Below are positions 18,722 to 28,201 of a stretch of DNA of 64,000 bases, one piece after another; positions within the stretch are counted from its first letter, which is position 1; the number at the start of each line of letters is the position of its first letter. A model generated the notes under the pieces. The model saw only the letters and a program-made list of their open reading frames with translations. It ran no database searches and was not told the DNA's origin. Source of the stretch: JABDMH01 sp965223215 (GTDB lineage Bacteria; Bacteroidota; Bacteroidia; Chitinophagales; Saprospiraceae); assembly GCA_965223215.1 (NCBI GenBank), contig CBDCVZ010000010.1, positions 2,294,001 through 2,358,000 of the forward strand. Reading direction: 5' to 3'. The position numbers were made by a program, and so were the translations under genes.

Positions 18722-19879
18722 ATGAAGTACGCTAAGATTTGGGATCAGCGGGCTTGGATTCAATTAGCCCTTTGTTGCCTCTTCGGTTTCATCGGTGAGG
18801 CACAGCCTTCTGCCTTTGCATATCACGTCATTGGTGAATTTAGCAATCGAATGGGCCAAACCAGTTTGATTGATATGGACATGGATGGTGATTTGGATTT
18901 TGTCTTTGGTCGTTTGGGAACACTCTATTGGTACGAGCACAAAACTGCCTCGGACTGGCTACTGCACAAAATTGGGGAAGGTGCCATCACCGACGTCGGT
19001 GGTTGTCCTCACGATGTGAATGGAGATGGGTGGATCGATTACGTGGTTGGAGACTCCTGGTATCAAAACACCCACCGACCGAAAGATTCAGCCTTCATTC
19101 ATCACAAGAAAAACATGATCGCTTCACATGACAACATGGTGGTGGATCTGGACGGCGATGGGATTAAAGATATCGTGGCACTGTCAAATCACCCTGATCA
19201 TCCCGTCATCGCATGGTATAAAGTTCCGCGTGATTATCGAAAGAATTGGGATTACCATAAGATCGATCGCGGCATTCATGGTGGCATCTCTCCCCTTGGA
19301 TATGCCGATCTTGACAGCGATGGTGATTTCGATATTGTGTGTGGTCCCAAATGGTATGAAAATCAATGGTCAGAGGGTAAAAACTGGCAAATCCATGATT
19401 ATCTGGTCCCAACCGGTGGCAATAGACCCGACAAATATGGTTTGGCCCTCCGATCTTGGTGTGTCGATCTCAATAATGACGGCCAGGTGGACATTGTGCA
19501 AGCTGAAGCAGATACTCGCAATGGAAGGGTATTTTGGTGGGAAAATATCAACCAAGCCGACACCTTTCATTTTCACAATATTTCAGCTGACTCCACCAAC
19601 CAAGATTTTCATTCCTTGGCTGTGGCCGATTTTGATGGAGACCAAGACATGGACATTGTGTCAGGAGGTGGTCCACTATCTATTGATCCACCCAAAGTTT
19701 TGATGTGGGAGAATGTCAATGGCGACGGTTCAACGTGGTTGGAGCACCAGTTGTTGGAAGGAGAGGAAGTGCATGAGTTAGTAGCTGGTGATGTAGATGG
19801 CGACGGCGACATCGATATCTGCTCCAAACCTTGGCAAAAAGGATTCCATTTCTTCTTGGAGAACTTGCGATTAAATTAG
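18722..19879 (+). CDS. Secreted FG-GAP/VCBS-repeat beta-propeller protein
   Basis: The N-terminus is a signal peptide ending GEAQ (about residue 29). The mature protein is built from about seven calcium-binding-like D-x-D-x-DG repeats: DMDMDGDLDFVFG, DVNGDGWIDYVVG, DLDGDGIKDIVAL, DLDSDGDFDIVCG, DLNNDGQVDIVQA, DFDGDQDMDIVSG and DVDGDGDIDICSK. This matches a seven-bladed propeller of the VCBS type. Such proteins are extracellular, often sugar- or surface-binding. It is divergent from the PEPCK-like gene and convergent with the sulfatase gene 23 bases away. Confidence 0.88.
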   Translation: MKYAKIWDQRAWIQLALCCLFGFIGEAQPSAFAYHVIGEFSNRMGQTSLIDMDMDGDLDFVFGRLGTLYWYEHKTASDWLLHKIGEGAITDVGGCPHDVNGDGWIDYVVGDSWYQNTHRPKDSAFIHHKKNMIASHDNMVVDLDGDGIKDIVALSNHPDHPVIAWYKVPRDYRKNWDYHKIDRGIHGGISPLGYADLDSDGDFDIVCGPKWYENQWSEGKNWQIHDYLVPTGGNRPDKYGLALRSWCVDLNNDGQVDIVQAEADTRNGRVFWWENINQADTFHFHNISADSTNQDFHSLAVADFDGDQDMDIVSGGGPLSIDPPKVLMWENVNGDGSTWLEHQLLEGEEVHELVAGDVDGDGDIDICSKPWQKGFHFFLENLRLN

Positions 19880-19902
19880 TGGTGGCAAACTGCCTAGTTA
19901 GG

Positions 19903-21732
19903 TCATCTATCAGCTTGTTCTATTTCGACGTAATAAGCGCCTCTGGTTGAATTTCCGCTCGCATCATAGCACCAGGTTTGGAATGGCGTTGGCCCTTCTT
20001 CCAACTCGACCGAAAATTCAAAATAATTATCCTGCATTTTATTTGCCGTCCATTCTCGCTCTTGAATTTTTATTTTGGCTCGTGCTGTCGGCAATGCGAC
20101 GCCTTCCTTAAATCTAGTTCCACCTGACACTACATCACCTGGAGGAACCGTGTCGGCAAATCCCTTGTTCAGATACGGCGGCCAGCGATAGAGCCGAATC
20201 TGATATTGTCCAGGTTGAGCAACCTCGAGAAGCCAGTAGCCATTATTTTCTTTACCACTTCGTACATGGGATTGATGCCAAGGTGGATGCGTCTCTGAAT
20301 CACTATGCCAATCATGACAGGTTAATAGCGTTGGACTTTCATATGGTGTTCCAACGATAATATTATTGTCAAAAGCCAAATCAGGTTCCACCTTACGCCA
20401 CCAATTCTCATAACCTTCGGCAAGCTCTTTTGCGATATCTGGGTGGTCGTCAAAAATGTTGTCCTGCTGGCCCGGATCAGATGCTAAATTGTATAATTCC
20501 TTATTATTAATTAACCGCCAATTATTTTTCATAACACTGGCGTTTTTCCACTTTTCAGCAAACTCCTGCCTTTGTTTATCCACTACTACAATACGATCCT
20601 CAAGGCCATCTTGATGGCCATTTGTTATCAGTGGAAGAATACTGATTCCATCAAAGTCTGGTAAACGGTCTGGTGTGGCACTGACAAAGTCTAGCAAGGT
20701 CGGGACAAGATCGGTATGGGTTACGAGCTCAGTTTGGTCCCTTTGAGGTAGATCGAGTGCAGAAGGAAATCTCATGAAGCAAGGTACCCGATGTCCACCC
20801 TCATATTCCGATCCTTTCTTACCACGCATGTTGGCGTTAAACCCGTGAGTGACATGGCCCTGCTGATCAAGACTTGCACCAGCTGCTGTGCCATTATCCG
20901 TCATGAAAATTAACAGTGTATTCTCCCTGATTCCAAGCGTGGTTAATTTATCCTCTAGTCGTCCCAGATTTTCATCTATATTGGTAATCATACCATAAAA
21001 GTTGGGATTGGGAATCTCGGGATTGTCTTGATATAAATCAATGTATTTCTCAGCGACATGGTATGGACCATGTGGAGCATTAGTCACTAAATAGCAGAAA
21101 AAAGGCTGATCACCAGCGGCCTTCCTTTCGATAAATTCCATGGCACCATCAAACCAAATATCTGTGCAGTAACCTTCATATGATTGATGAGAATTATTAT
21201 TGTAATAAGTGTCATCAAAATAATCGTTATTCCAATAATCCGGAGTTTGACCAACCCCACCACCACCATGGATAAAAACCTCTTCAAATCCACGATCCTG
21301 AGGACGGAAGGGATAATTATCACCCAAATGCCATTTTCCGAAGATCCCAGTCGTGTATCCTGCTTCTCTTAAGTAAGTTGCCATCGTTGGGAATCGATTA
21401 CTGAGTAGCGATCGACCGAGGATCGTATGCCAGGTACCGGTTCTGTTGCAATTAATGCCCGTCATTAAACCAGCACGAGTAGGAGAACAGGTTGTACCTG
21501 AATGGAAATTGGTAAAGCGAATACTTTCTGCGGCCAATTTATCCAGGTTGGGAGTACGGATATGCGGGTTGCCGTGAAAGCCAACATCGCCATACCCTTG
21601 ATCATCAGTCATAATAAGGAGAATATTTGGACGCTGATCTTTTTCACTGGTAGTGTGTTGAACTCCACTGCTGCAAGCAAGGCAAAGCGTAGCTAATAGC
21701 ACTCCAACGCTTAGACATTCAGAATTTTTCAT
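19903..21732 (-). CDS. Exported sulfatase (formylglycine-dependent, arylsulfatase type)
   Basis: Hydrolyses sulfate esters, probably on a sulfated sugar, outside the cytoplasm. I chose ATG 21732, which gives a lipoprotein signal (LLATLCLACSSG, lipid cysteine C20); the frame extends 44 codons further upstream without a signal. Metal-binding D43-D44 (MTDDQGYGDVG) and the sulfatase signature C82-S-P-T-R (modified to formylglycine) are present, followed by GKWHLG and a DNG motif. The last 130 residues form an extra beta-rich domain often seen on sulfatases of this group. A TATCTTTG box (21758 to 21751) is a weak promoter candidate. No sulfatase-maturing enzyme gene is in the window. Confidence 0.92.
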   Translation of the reverse strand: MKNSECLSVGVLLATLCLACSSGVQHTTSEKDQRPNILLIMTDDQGYGDVGFHGNPHIRTPNLDKLAAESIRFTNFHSGTTCSPTRAGLMTGINCNRTGTWHTILGRSLLSNRFPTMATYLREAGYTTGIFGKWHLGDNYPFRPQDRGFEEVFIHGGGGVGQTPDYWNNDYFDDTYYNNNSHQSYEGYCTDIWFDGAMEFIERKAAGDQPFFCYLVTNAPHGPYHVAEKYIDLYQDNPEIPNPNFYGMITNIDENLGRLEDKLTTLGIRENTLLIFMTDNGTAAGASLDQQGHVTHGFNANMRGKKGSEYEGGHRVPCFMRFPSALDLPQRDQTELVTHTDLVPTLLDFVSATPDRLPDFDGISILPLITNGHQDGLEDRIVVVDKQRQEFAEKWKNASVMKNNWRLINNKELYNLASDPGQQDNIFDDHPDIAKELAEGYENWWRKVEPDLAFDNNIIVGTPYESPTLLTCHDWHSDSETHPPWHQSHVRSGKENNGYWLLEVAQPGQYQIRLYRWPPYLNKGFADTVPPGDVVSGGTRFKEGVALPTARAKIKIQEREWTANKMQDNYFEFSVELEEGPTPFQTWCYDASGNSTRGAYYVEIEQADR

Positions 21733-21989
21733 GGTAGAATATAGTGTTTTCAAAGATATTAGAGGGATACTTGATGAAAAAACCGGTGTCACCTTACTCT
21801 CGGTAAAATTACGACCGGGGTAGCTACCTAATTGTGGTACCAACTTGACTACGGCTAATATCAATGGCGTCTTTAGAGGATTTTTGTCACACGATCAAGA
21901 GTTTTTCAACAACGTTTTGAAAAAACAGCATGCAATTGGTTAAGGTGCATTTCCTAAAGCCATATCTTGCCTTGAAAGAGTAATTATTT

Positions 21990-23231
21990 ATGGCAGTTTT
22001 ATATCCCATCTTACTCGTGTTGTTCGTTTTTTCTTGTGCATCCAGTTCAGCTCCGACGAGGACCGATACCAGGGGAACAGAGACGCTCACCTTTGAAAAC
22101 GATTTGCAATTTTTGCGCAAGTACTTACAAATAGATGTCCTGATGTCGCCTGATGGTTCGGGACTCGTGGCATGCAGCCCCGACCTGCAAGGTAGGGTTA
22201 TGACCAGCTCTGCCACCGGATTGAGCGGCACAGGTCTTGGCTGGATCAATCGAGCACTCTTTGAATCGGGCGACACACTGGAACACATCAATCCCTTTGG
22301 TGGGGAAGAGCGTTTTTGGCTGGGGCCCGAAGGCGGGCAATTTTCCATTTTCTTTAAAGAAGGTGACCCATTTAATTTGGACACCTGGCAAACGCCCCGG
22401 TTAATTGATTTGGTTTCTTTCAATCGTATAGAAAAGACCAAGCAGCGGGTTGTTTATCAGCAAACCGGCCAATTGACTAACTACAGCGGATTTGTTTTTG
22501 ACCTCAAAATCACAAGAAGCGTGGAGATCTTATCACAGTCCTCTTTGAAAGAGGTTTTAGATCTCGACTTAAAAGGAGTCGACTTTGTTGCCTACCAAAC
22601 GCATAATGTCATTGCTAATATTGGTCAAACCCCTTGGACCAAAGAGACCGGCTTGCTCTCGATCTGGCTTTTGGGTATGTTTAAACCATCGGAACATGCA
22701 ACCGTGATCATACCCTATCAAACGGGTTCTGATCATGACCTCGGGCCCATCGTTAATGATGCGTACTTCGGTAAAGTTCCATCTGAAAGACTGCAACTGA
22801 AAGAGGGTGTGGTTCTCTTTCGTGCTGACGGTCAATATCGAAGTAAGATCGGTCTTTCTCCCCTACGTGCCAAAAATATCCTCGGGGCATACAACGGTGA
22901 AACAGAGACATTAACCATCGTGAAATACTCCAAGCCCCCCGGAATGGTCGACTACGTAAACTCCATGTGGGAAATACAGGAACAGCCCTTCGCAGGTGAT
23001 GCCATTAATTCATACAACGACGGGCCTCTAGCTCCCGGTGTGAAACCACTAGGTCCATTTTATGAGTTGGAAACCTCTTCTCCGGCCCTTGCCTTGCAAC
23101 CTGGAGAGGAGGGACAGCACCAGCAACTAACGCTTCACTTAAGGGGTTCGCAGGAAACCTTAAATAAAATCAGCACTAAGATTTTTGGAATCGATCTAGC
23201 GACGATTAGCGAGCGCAAGCATTCAGACTAA
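21990..23231 (+). CDS. DUF6786-family lipoprotein
   Basis: The 413-residue protein starts with a lipoprotein signal (LLVLFVFSCASSS, C16). The body matches the DUF6786 family as I remember it: DLQGRVMTSSATG near residue 68, GLGWINRALFESG, NPFGGEERFWLGPEGGQFS, and a long beta-rich C-terminal half with GQTPWTKETGLLSIW. The family is predicted to take a galactose-mutarotase-like supersandwich fold and is found near sugar-use genes; its activity is unknown. It is divergent from the sulfatase, so both could answer to the same intergenic region. Confidence 0.8.
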   Translation: MAVLYPILLVLFVFSCASSSAPTRTDTRGTETLTFENDLQFLRKYLQIDVLMSPDGSGLVACSPDLQGRVMTSSATGLSGTGLGWINRALFESGDTLEHINPFGGEERFWLGPEGGQFSIFFKEGDPFNLDTWQTPRLIDLVSFNRIEKTKQRVVYQQTGQLTNYSGFVFDLKITRSVEILSQSSLKEVLDLDLKGVDFVAYQTHNVIANIGQTPWTKETGLLSIWLLGMFKPSEHATVIIPYQTGSDHDLGPIVNDAYFGKVPSERLQLKEGVVLFRADGQYRSKIGLSPLRAKNILGAYNGETETLTIVKYSKPPGMVDYVNSMWEIQEQPFAGDAINSYNDGPLAPGVKPLGPFYELETSSPALALQPGEEGQHQQLTLHLRGSQETLNKISTKIFGIDLATISERKHSD

Positions 23232-23466
23232 ACCAGAACACTGGTCATAACAGACGGACATCTCGATTAGCAACGCAGCTTCACCTACTTCCGATTTCTT
23301 CGCTAGTTACTGACATCGGATCGTGGCATATCGCACATCTCACAGATTTCCCCAATCCAGGAAAATACCAGATTTCTGGGATAAAAAAGGCAACTAAAAG
23401 TGTCAATTTAAAGCCTCTGGTGCCAGGACATTTTGGCGTGCCATGCCACAGTAAATAAAAAAATTG

Positions 23467-24387
23467 ATGATGCGGTTTTCACTTTACTTCTTATTGTTTT
23501 CATTGACTAACGTACTAGTGGGTCAGGAAACTGGTTTCAAGGAATTTCCCAGTCTGGGAATTTCGTTTCAAATACCGGATGGATGGGCAGGCCAAGAATC
23601 TGATGCGGGATACATCATGGGGTCATATACCGAACCAGGCATACTTATGGCAATGGCTCACCAGACTACAGACATGGGCCAGCTCAAAACTGAGGCTCAG
23701 GCAGGCATCGCCGATCAACAAGGCACTCAACTTAGTATTGATGGCCAGGTTGTGGATTTTCAATCAAACGGCATCGCTGCTCAATACCAGGGGAGCATTT
23801 CCTGGCAGCCAGCAAAGGCCTATGCCGTAAGTCTGATCAACCCGCATGGAACCGGCGTCACTTTTCTCTATATGACCACGAAAGAAATGTTTAAAGCTTC
23901 CGCGATTGACCTCGTGAAAAAAGTCGCACAATCGGTGGCTTTTAAAAAGGTAGCTACTCCTGTCGCCAACTTACCAGGTAATGGCGCCACCAATTGGCAA
24001 TCAAAATTTCAAAATGCTCGGCTAACTTACATGAACTCATACTATTCATCAGGTGGCAGCTATGGTGGTTATTCGACGGGAGGAGGGTACAGTGACAAGG
24101 AAGTTATTGACCTTTGTGCACAGGGTCATTTTAAGTTTTACAGTTCAAGCTCTATGTCTGTTGATACAGGTGGTGCATTTGCAAATTCCAACGATCGAAA
24201 CAAGGGCTCTGGCACCTGGAAAATTGCTAAAAATCAACACGGTCAGAATATTCTTCAACTCAATTTCTACAACGGCCAGGTTAAGGAATATGGACTGTCA
24301 CTTGAGGATGGCAAGACTTTTCTCAATGGTTACCGTTATTTCTGTACCTATGGTCAAGTGGCGGACGATGGACCAGAGTGCTTCTAA
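23467..24387 (+). CDS. Secreted protein of unknown function
   Basis: Starts at ATG 23467 (a TTG lies one codon upstream). A signal peptide ends LVGQ (about residue 20). Residues 25-160 look like a fold for outer-membrane or periplasmic proteins (FPSLGISFQIPDGWAGQ, then a strand-rich domain), and residues 175-305 form a second domain after a Gly/Ser/Tyr-rich linker (YYSSGGSYGGYSTGGGYSDK). The second domain has three cysteines. I do not recognise a specific function. No close operon partners; gaps are about 235 bases upstream and 300 downstream. Confidence 0.7.
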   Translation: MMRFSLYFLLFSLTNVLVGQETGFKEFPSLGISFQIPDGWAGQESDAGYIMGSYTEPGILMAMAHQTTDMGQLKTEAQAGIADQQGTQLSIDGQVVDFQSNGIAAQYQGSISWQPAKAYAVSLINPHGTGVTFLYMTTKEMFKASAIDLVKKVAQSVAFKKVATPVANLPGNGATNWQSKFQNARLTYMNSYYSSGGSYGGYSTGGGYSDKEVIDLCAQGHFKFYSSSSMSVDTGGAFANSNDRNKGSGTWKIAKNQHGQNILQLNFYNGQVKEYGLSLEDGKTFLNGYRYFCTYGQVADDGPECF

Positions 24388-24686
24388 AAATGGAAAGCGC
24401 CATAACGGTAAGAAATTTTTTGACACATTCAGAGATATTAAATCACATCTAAATCCATGATTCGGTCGCTTTATTGAATAACGACCCAGTCTCTAACTCA
24501 CAAAAATATCGACTATTGAGATTGCAAAGCATGTGCCTGTTTCGGAAATAAATAACACCAACAACACAAGTACAATGCCTCCCTGATGCCTCCCGTTCGA
24601 TGCCACATCTTGTGATATCACCCGAAATAGGGATGCTTGCTCGATAAGAATTTTGTTTATTTGTCGTCAATTCTTATTGCAAGCTC
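24388..24686. other. Intergenic region, no supported gene
   Basis: About 300 bases separate the secreted protein from the metalloprotease. Short open frames on both strands have no family features. The stretch just before 24687 is AT-rich and may hold the metalloprotease promoter, but no exact TAnnTTTG box was found. Confidence 0.4.
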
Positions 24687-27233
24687 ATGAAATTACCTGT
24701 CTACTGCCTGCTCCGGCATTATCTTTCGCTATACCTATTCATCGGTACGCTACTATTAAATGGTCAATCTCCCTTAGAAACTCCGCTGGATAGTAGTCTG
24801 ACCCAAGCCATTGATTCTTCTGAAGAAACCAATGTCATGCTGGCATTTAAAGACGTTATCACCGATGAAGCAGAGTCGATGCTCGGAATGTTAGCTACTC
24901 ACCATGTTGGCGATAAATATTATTTTGAAATCCCTGACAGCCTGCTCGGCAGAGATATCATGACCATAACCAGGATGGCCAAAACACCTACCGGCGCTGG
25001 CTATGGTGGTGAACTTGCCAATCGTCAAATCATTAGGTTTGAAAAGGGACCACACAATAAGATATTTATTCGGGTGGTCAATTACATTAATGTAAGTTCT
25101 GACAGCACTCAGCCTATTCATACGGCGGTGACAAACTCCAACCTTCATCCGATCGCCGCTGCCTTCGATATTAAGGCCGTTAGACCCGATACATCCCTTT
25201 TAATCGAGGTCACTTCCTTTTTTGAGGGCACCAATCAGGCATTTGCGGTCAACCCAATTTTTATACAGAGATTTAAATTGCAAAAACTCGAGAAGGATCG
25301 ATCGTACATCGAGCACATTCATTCCTATCCCATCAATGTAGAAATCAGAACCGTCAAGACCTACTCTGTCAAGCCTCCACCAATTGCACCTGAATCCGGT
25401 CGCAGATCTAGAACCATTGATCTACCTGCCGGCATAAATGCAGGTGTGTTAACTTTTGAATTAAACACTTCAATGATTTTGCTGCCCATCGTACCCAGAA
25501 AGAGAAGGCTCTTTGATCAACGTGTCGGAATTTTCGCCAACAGCTACACGATATACAATGATGATCAGCAAAGAAGTGAAAGACAAGTATTCACCGTTCG
25601 TTGGCCCCTTGATCCTAAATCGTCGGCCGACGCTGATCGTCAACGAAATGGCGAGCTCATTGAACCACGGAAACCTATCGTATTTTATATTGATCCTGCC
25701 ACGCCAATGAAATGGCGAGCGGCCTTAAAAGATGGTGTGGAAGACTGGCAACCTGCCTTTGAGCAAGCTGGTTGGAAAAATGCCATTGTAGCCAAAGATT
25801 GGCCAGAAAATGACAGCACCATGAGTCTGGAGGATGCTAGATTTTCAGTGATTCGCTATTTCGCTTCCACAGTCCAAAATGCCTATGGACCCAACATTCA
25901 CGATCCACGAAGCGGCGAGATTATTGAGAGTCACATAGGATGGTATCACAATGTCATGAAGCTCTTGAAAAACTGGTACACGACTCAGACCGCTGCGGTT
26001 GATGAGCGAGCTCGTGCCAATCATTTTGATGAGGCCCTGATGGCCCGACTCGTGCGATTTGTTGCGGCACATGAAGTCGGACACACCCTTGGCTTGCGAC
26101 ATAATTTTGGAGCTAGTCATGCTACTCCAGTAGAGAAATTACGGGATCCCTCCTGGCTCGCAACACATGGGCACACTTCCTCCATTATGGATTACGCTCG
26201 TTTCAACTATGTCGCTCAACCGGAAGATGGCGTGACGGATTTATTTCCCAGGGTGGGGTCGTATGATAAATGGGCTATTGAGTGGAATTACAAGCCGATC
26301 TACGAAACCAATTCGATTGAAGAAGATCAAAAAATTCTAAACAGTTGGTATCACGAAAAAGCAGAGCAAGATCCGGCCCTACACTTTTTAACGGAAAGGA
26401 GTCAATTTGATCCACGCGCTCAATCAGAGGATTTAGGTGACAATGCAGTGCTGGCATCAAATTATGGAATTGAGAACCTGAAGAGAATCCTACCCAATGC
26501 GGTTGAGTGGACTAGAGAAGAAGCTAAGGATTTCGAAAGGGCGGAGGAAATATATGACAATGTGTTCAATCAGTATCGGCGCTACATCGGTCACGTCACC
26601 AAATGGGTAGGGGGCATATTTGACTCACCAAAGACTATGGATCAGGAGGGTGCAATTTTCACACCAGCTCCGAAATCCTCGCAAAAGGAAGCGGTAATCT
26701 TTTTACACAAACAATTATTCTCTGAGCCCAGATGGCTTTTAGATCATGGCGTCTTAAATAAAATTAAGGCCGAAAATGGAGTGAAGAGAATAGCCGATTT
26801 GCAACAAAACACCATTAACAATCTCTATACTTCAAGCCGCCTTCAGCGTCTAATTGATGCCCATGCCCTCAATCCGTCAGCGTATGGTTTAGAAGATTTT
26901 TTTGAAGATATGGAGAAAGGTATCTGGTCGGAGTTAAATGCTGGAAACCGTACCAATGTCTTTCGGCGCAATTTGCAGAAAGTACATCTGCAAAAACTGT
27001 TGCAGCTCTTAAAACCAAGTAAAGCCTCCCAGGGAGTCATTTCCACTTATTACCGATCAACATCATCCGTAGATGTTGCCTCAACCGATATTCGTTCGTT
27101 AGCCATGGGCACTTTACTGGCACTCAAGAACCGACTTGAAAAAGCCGGCAGAAAGGCAGACGATCGAATGACCCGTTTTCACTGGGTAGATTGTGCACAG
27201 CGTATTTCTGCTGCCCTGGAATCGGACTCATAA
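24687..27233 (+). CDS. Exported zinc-dependent metalloprotease (DUF5117/DUF5118/DUF4953 type)
   Basis: The 848-residue protein begins with a signal peptide ending LLNGQ. The N-terminal part fits DUF5118/DUF5117 (DKYYFEIPDSLLGRDIMTIT, ANRQIIRFEKG, RSYIEHIHSYPINVEIRT). The catalytic domain carries H462-E-V-G-H-T-L-G-L-R-H (HExxHxxGxxH), placing it in the metzincin-like metalloproteases, with a Met-turn-like SSIMDYAR shortly after. The C-terminal DUF4953-like part is helical. Such proteins are common in Bacteroidota; substrates are unknown. Peptide or surface-protein turnover is likely. Confidence 0.92.
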   Translation: MKLPVYCLLRHYLSLYLFIGTLLLNGQSPLETPLDSSLTQAIDSSEETNVMLAFKDVITDEAESMLGMLATHHVGDKYYFEIPDSLLGRDIMTITRMAKTPTGAGYGGELANRQIIRFEKGPHNKIFIRVVNYINVSSDSTQPIHTAVTNSNLHPIAAAFDIKAVRPDTSLLIEVTSFFEGTNQAFAVNPIFIQRFKLQKLEKDRSYIEHIHSYPINVEIRTVKTYSVKPPPIAPESGRRSRTIDLPAGINAGVLTFELNTSMILLPIVPRKRRLFDQRVGIFANSYTIYNDDQQRSERQVFTVRWPLDPKSSADADRQRNGELIEPRKPIVFYIDPATPMKWRAALKDGVEDWQPAFEQAGWKNAIVAKDWPENDSTMSLEDARFSVIRYFASTVQNAYGPNIHDPRSGEIIESHIGWYHNVMKLLKNWYTTQTAAVDERARANHFDEALMARLVRFVAAHEVGHTLGLRHNFGASHATPVEKLRDPSWLATHGHTSSIMDYARFNYVAQPEDGVTDLFPRVGSYDKWAIEWNYKPIYETNSIEEDQKILNSWYHEKAEQDPALHFLTERSQFDPRAQSEDLGDNAVLASNYGIENLKRILPNAVEWTREEAKDFERAEEIYDNVFNQYRRYIGHVTKWVGGIFDSPKTMDQEGAIFTPAPKSSQKEAVIFLHKQLFSEPRWLLDHGVLNKIKAENGVKRIADLQQNTINNLYTSSRLQRLIDAHALNPSAYGLEDFFEDMEKGIWSELNAGNRTNVFRRNLQKVHLQKLLQLLKPSKASQGVISTYYRSTSSVDVASTDIRSLAMGTLLALKNRLEKAGRKADDRMTRFHWVDCAQRISAALESDS

Positions 27234-27314
27234 TATCAATCTCTACAAAGGCATTACCCCGTTCGCTGGGAGATTGGGCCTGCCCAAATGCCAGGGCTTT
27301 TTGTATTTTCCAGG

Positions 27315-28019
27315 ATGCGATTTATCATTTATCAAAGCACCAGACCTTCTCTTCTTGCCGCATTTTTCATCCTGAGTAGCCTGGCCTCATGCCAGACGAT
27401 CAGACTTTTTGACGGAAAGAGCCTGGATGGTTGGCACATGGATGTTCCGGCCTTCGATGTAAACCCCGATACCGTCAAGCCATTCTTGGTTCGCGATGAC
27501 AAGCTGGTCAGCCTAGGCACTCCTGGAGGACACCTCATTACCGACAAATCGTTCAAAAATTATCGATTGGAGATTCGGTACCGCTTCGCTGGCGAGCCCG
27601 GCAATTGTGGAGCTCTGGTACACGCTTCTACACCCAGGGCATTGTATAAAATGTTTCCAAAATCCATTGAGGTCCAAATGATGCACGAAAATGCCGGTGA
27701 CTTTTGGTGCATTGTTGAAGACATTCAGGTGGATAATATGGTAGAGCGCCGGGGTCCCCGAGAGGAATGGGGAATTACGGAGGGTAAGAAACGACGGATT
27801 TTGAACTTGACTGACGACTCTGAAAGTCCTTTGGGAGAATGGAATGAGATGAGCATTGAATGCTGGGAAGACAGGGTAAGAGTATGGCTCAACGGAGATC
27901 TGGTAAATGATGGATATGGAGCGACAGCGCGTGAAGGTAAGATTGCCATTCAGGCTGAAGGATCCGAGGTGGAGTTTGATAAAATTGAACTGACTCGAAT
28001 CAATAAATTGGGAAATTAA
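27315..28019 (+). CDS. DUF1080 (3-keto-disaccharide hydrolase-like) lipoprotein, copy 1
   Basis: ATG 27315 gives a lipoprotein signal (LLAAFFILSSLASCQT). The DUF1080 concanavalin-like domain follows with the entry motif LFDGKSLDGWH, a GNCGALVHA strand (equivalent to the GNSGI block), and WNEMSIECWEDRVRVWLNGD near the end. Members hydrolyse 3-keto-glycosides made by sugar 3-dehydrogenases. It is one of four paralogues in the window, differing most from the others in this central block. It follows the metalloprotease by about 80 bases. Confidence 0.85.
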   Translation: MRFIIYQSTRPSLLAAFFILSSLASCQTIRLFDGKSLDGWHMDVPAFDVNPDTVKPFLVRDDKLVSLGTPGGHLITDKSFKNYRLEIRYRFAGEPGNCGALVHASTPRALYKMFPKSIEVQMMHENAGDFWCIVEDIQVDNMVERRGPREEWGITEGKKRRILNLTDDSESPLGEWNEMSIECWEDRVRVWLNGDLVNDGYGATAREGKIAIQAEGSEVEFDKIELTRINKLGN

Positions 28020-28201
28020 GCAGCACGATAACCTAAGATTCCATTTTTCGGAAGGCACTGTTAGCAGATGTCGCAAACGTCAGATTTCCCCGATGCTCTC
28101 TCACAAAAGGTCCAGATAACAACTCCTTAAAACGCATCCCAGTTGCAATTTGTTTGTGTTATTAACATTCTTATTACTAAGAAAAAGCTTATCGTTGTGC
28201 G

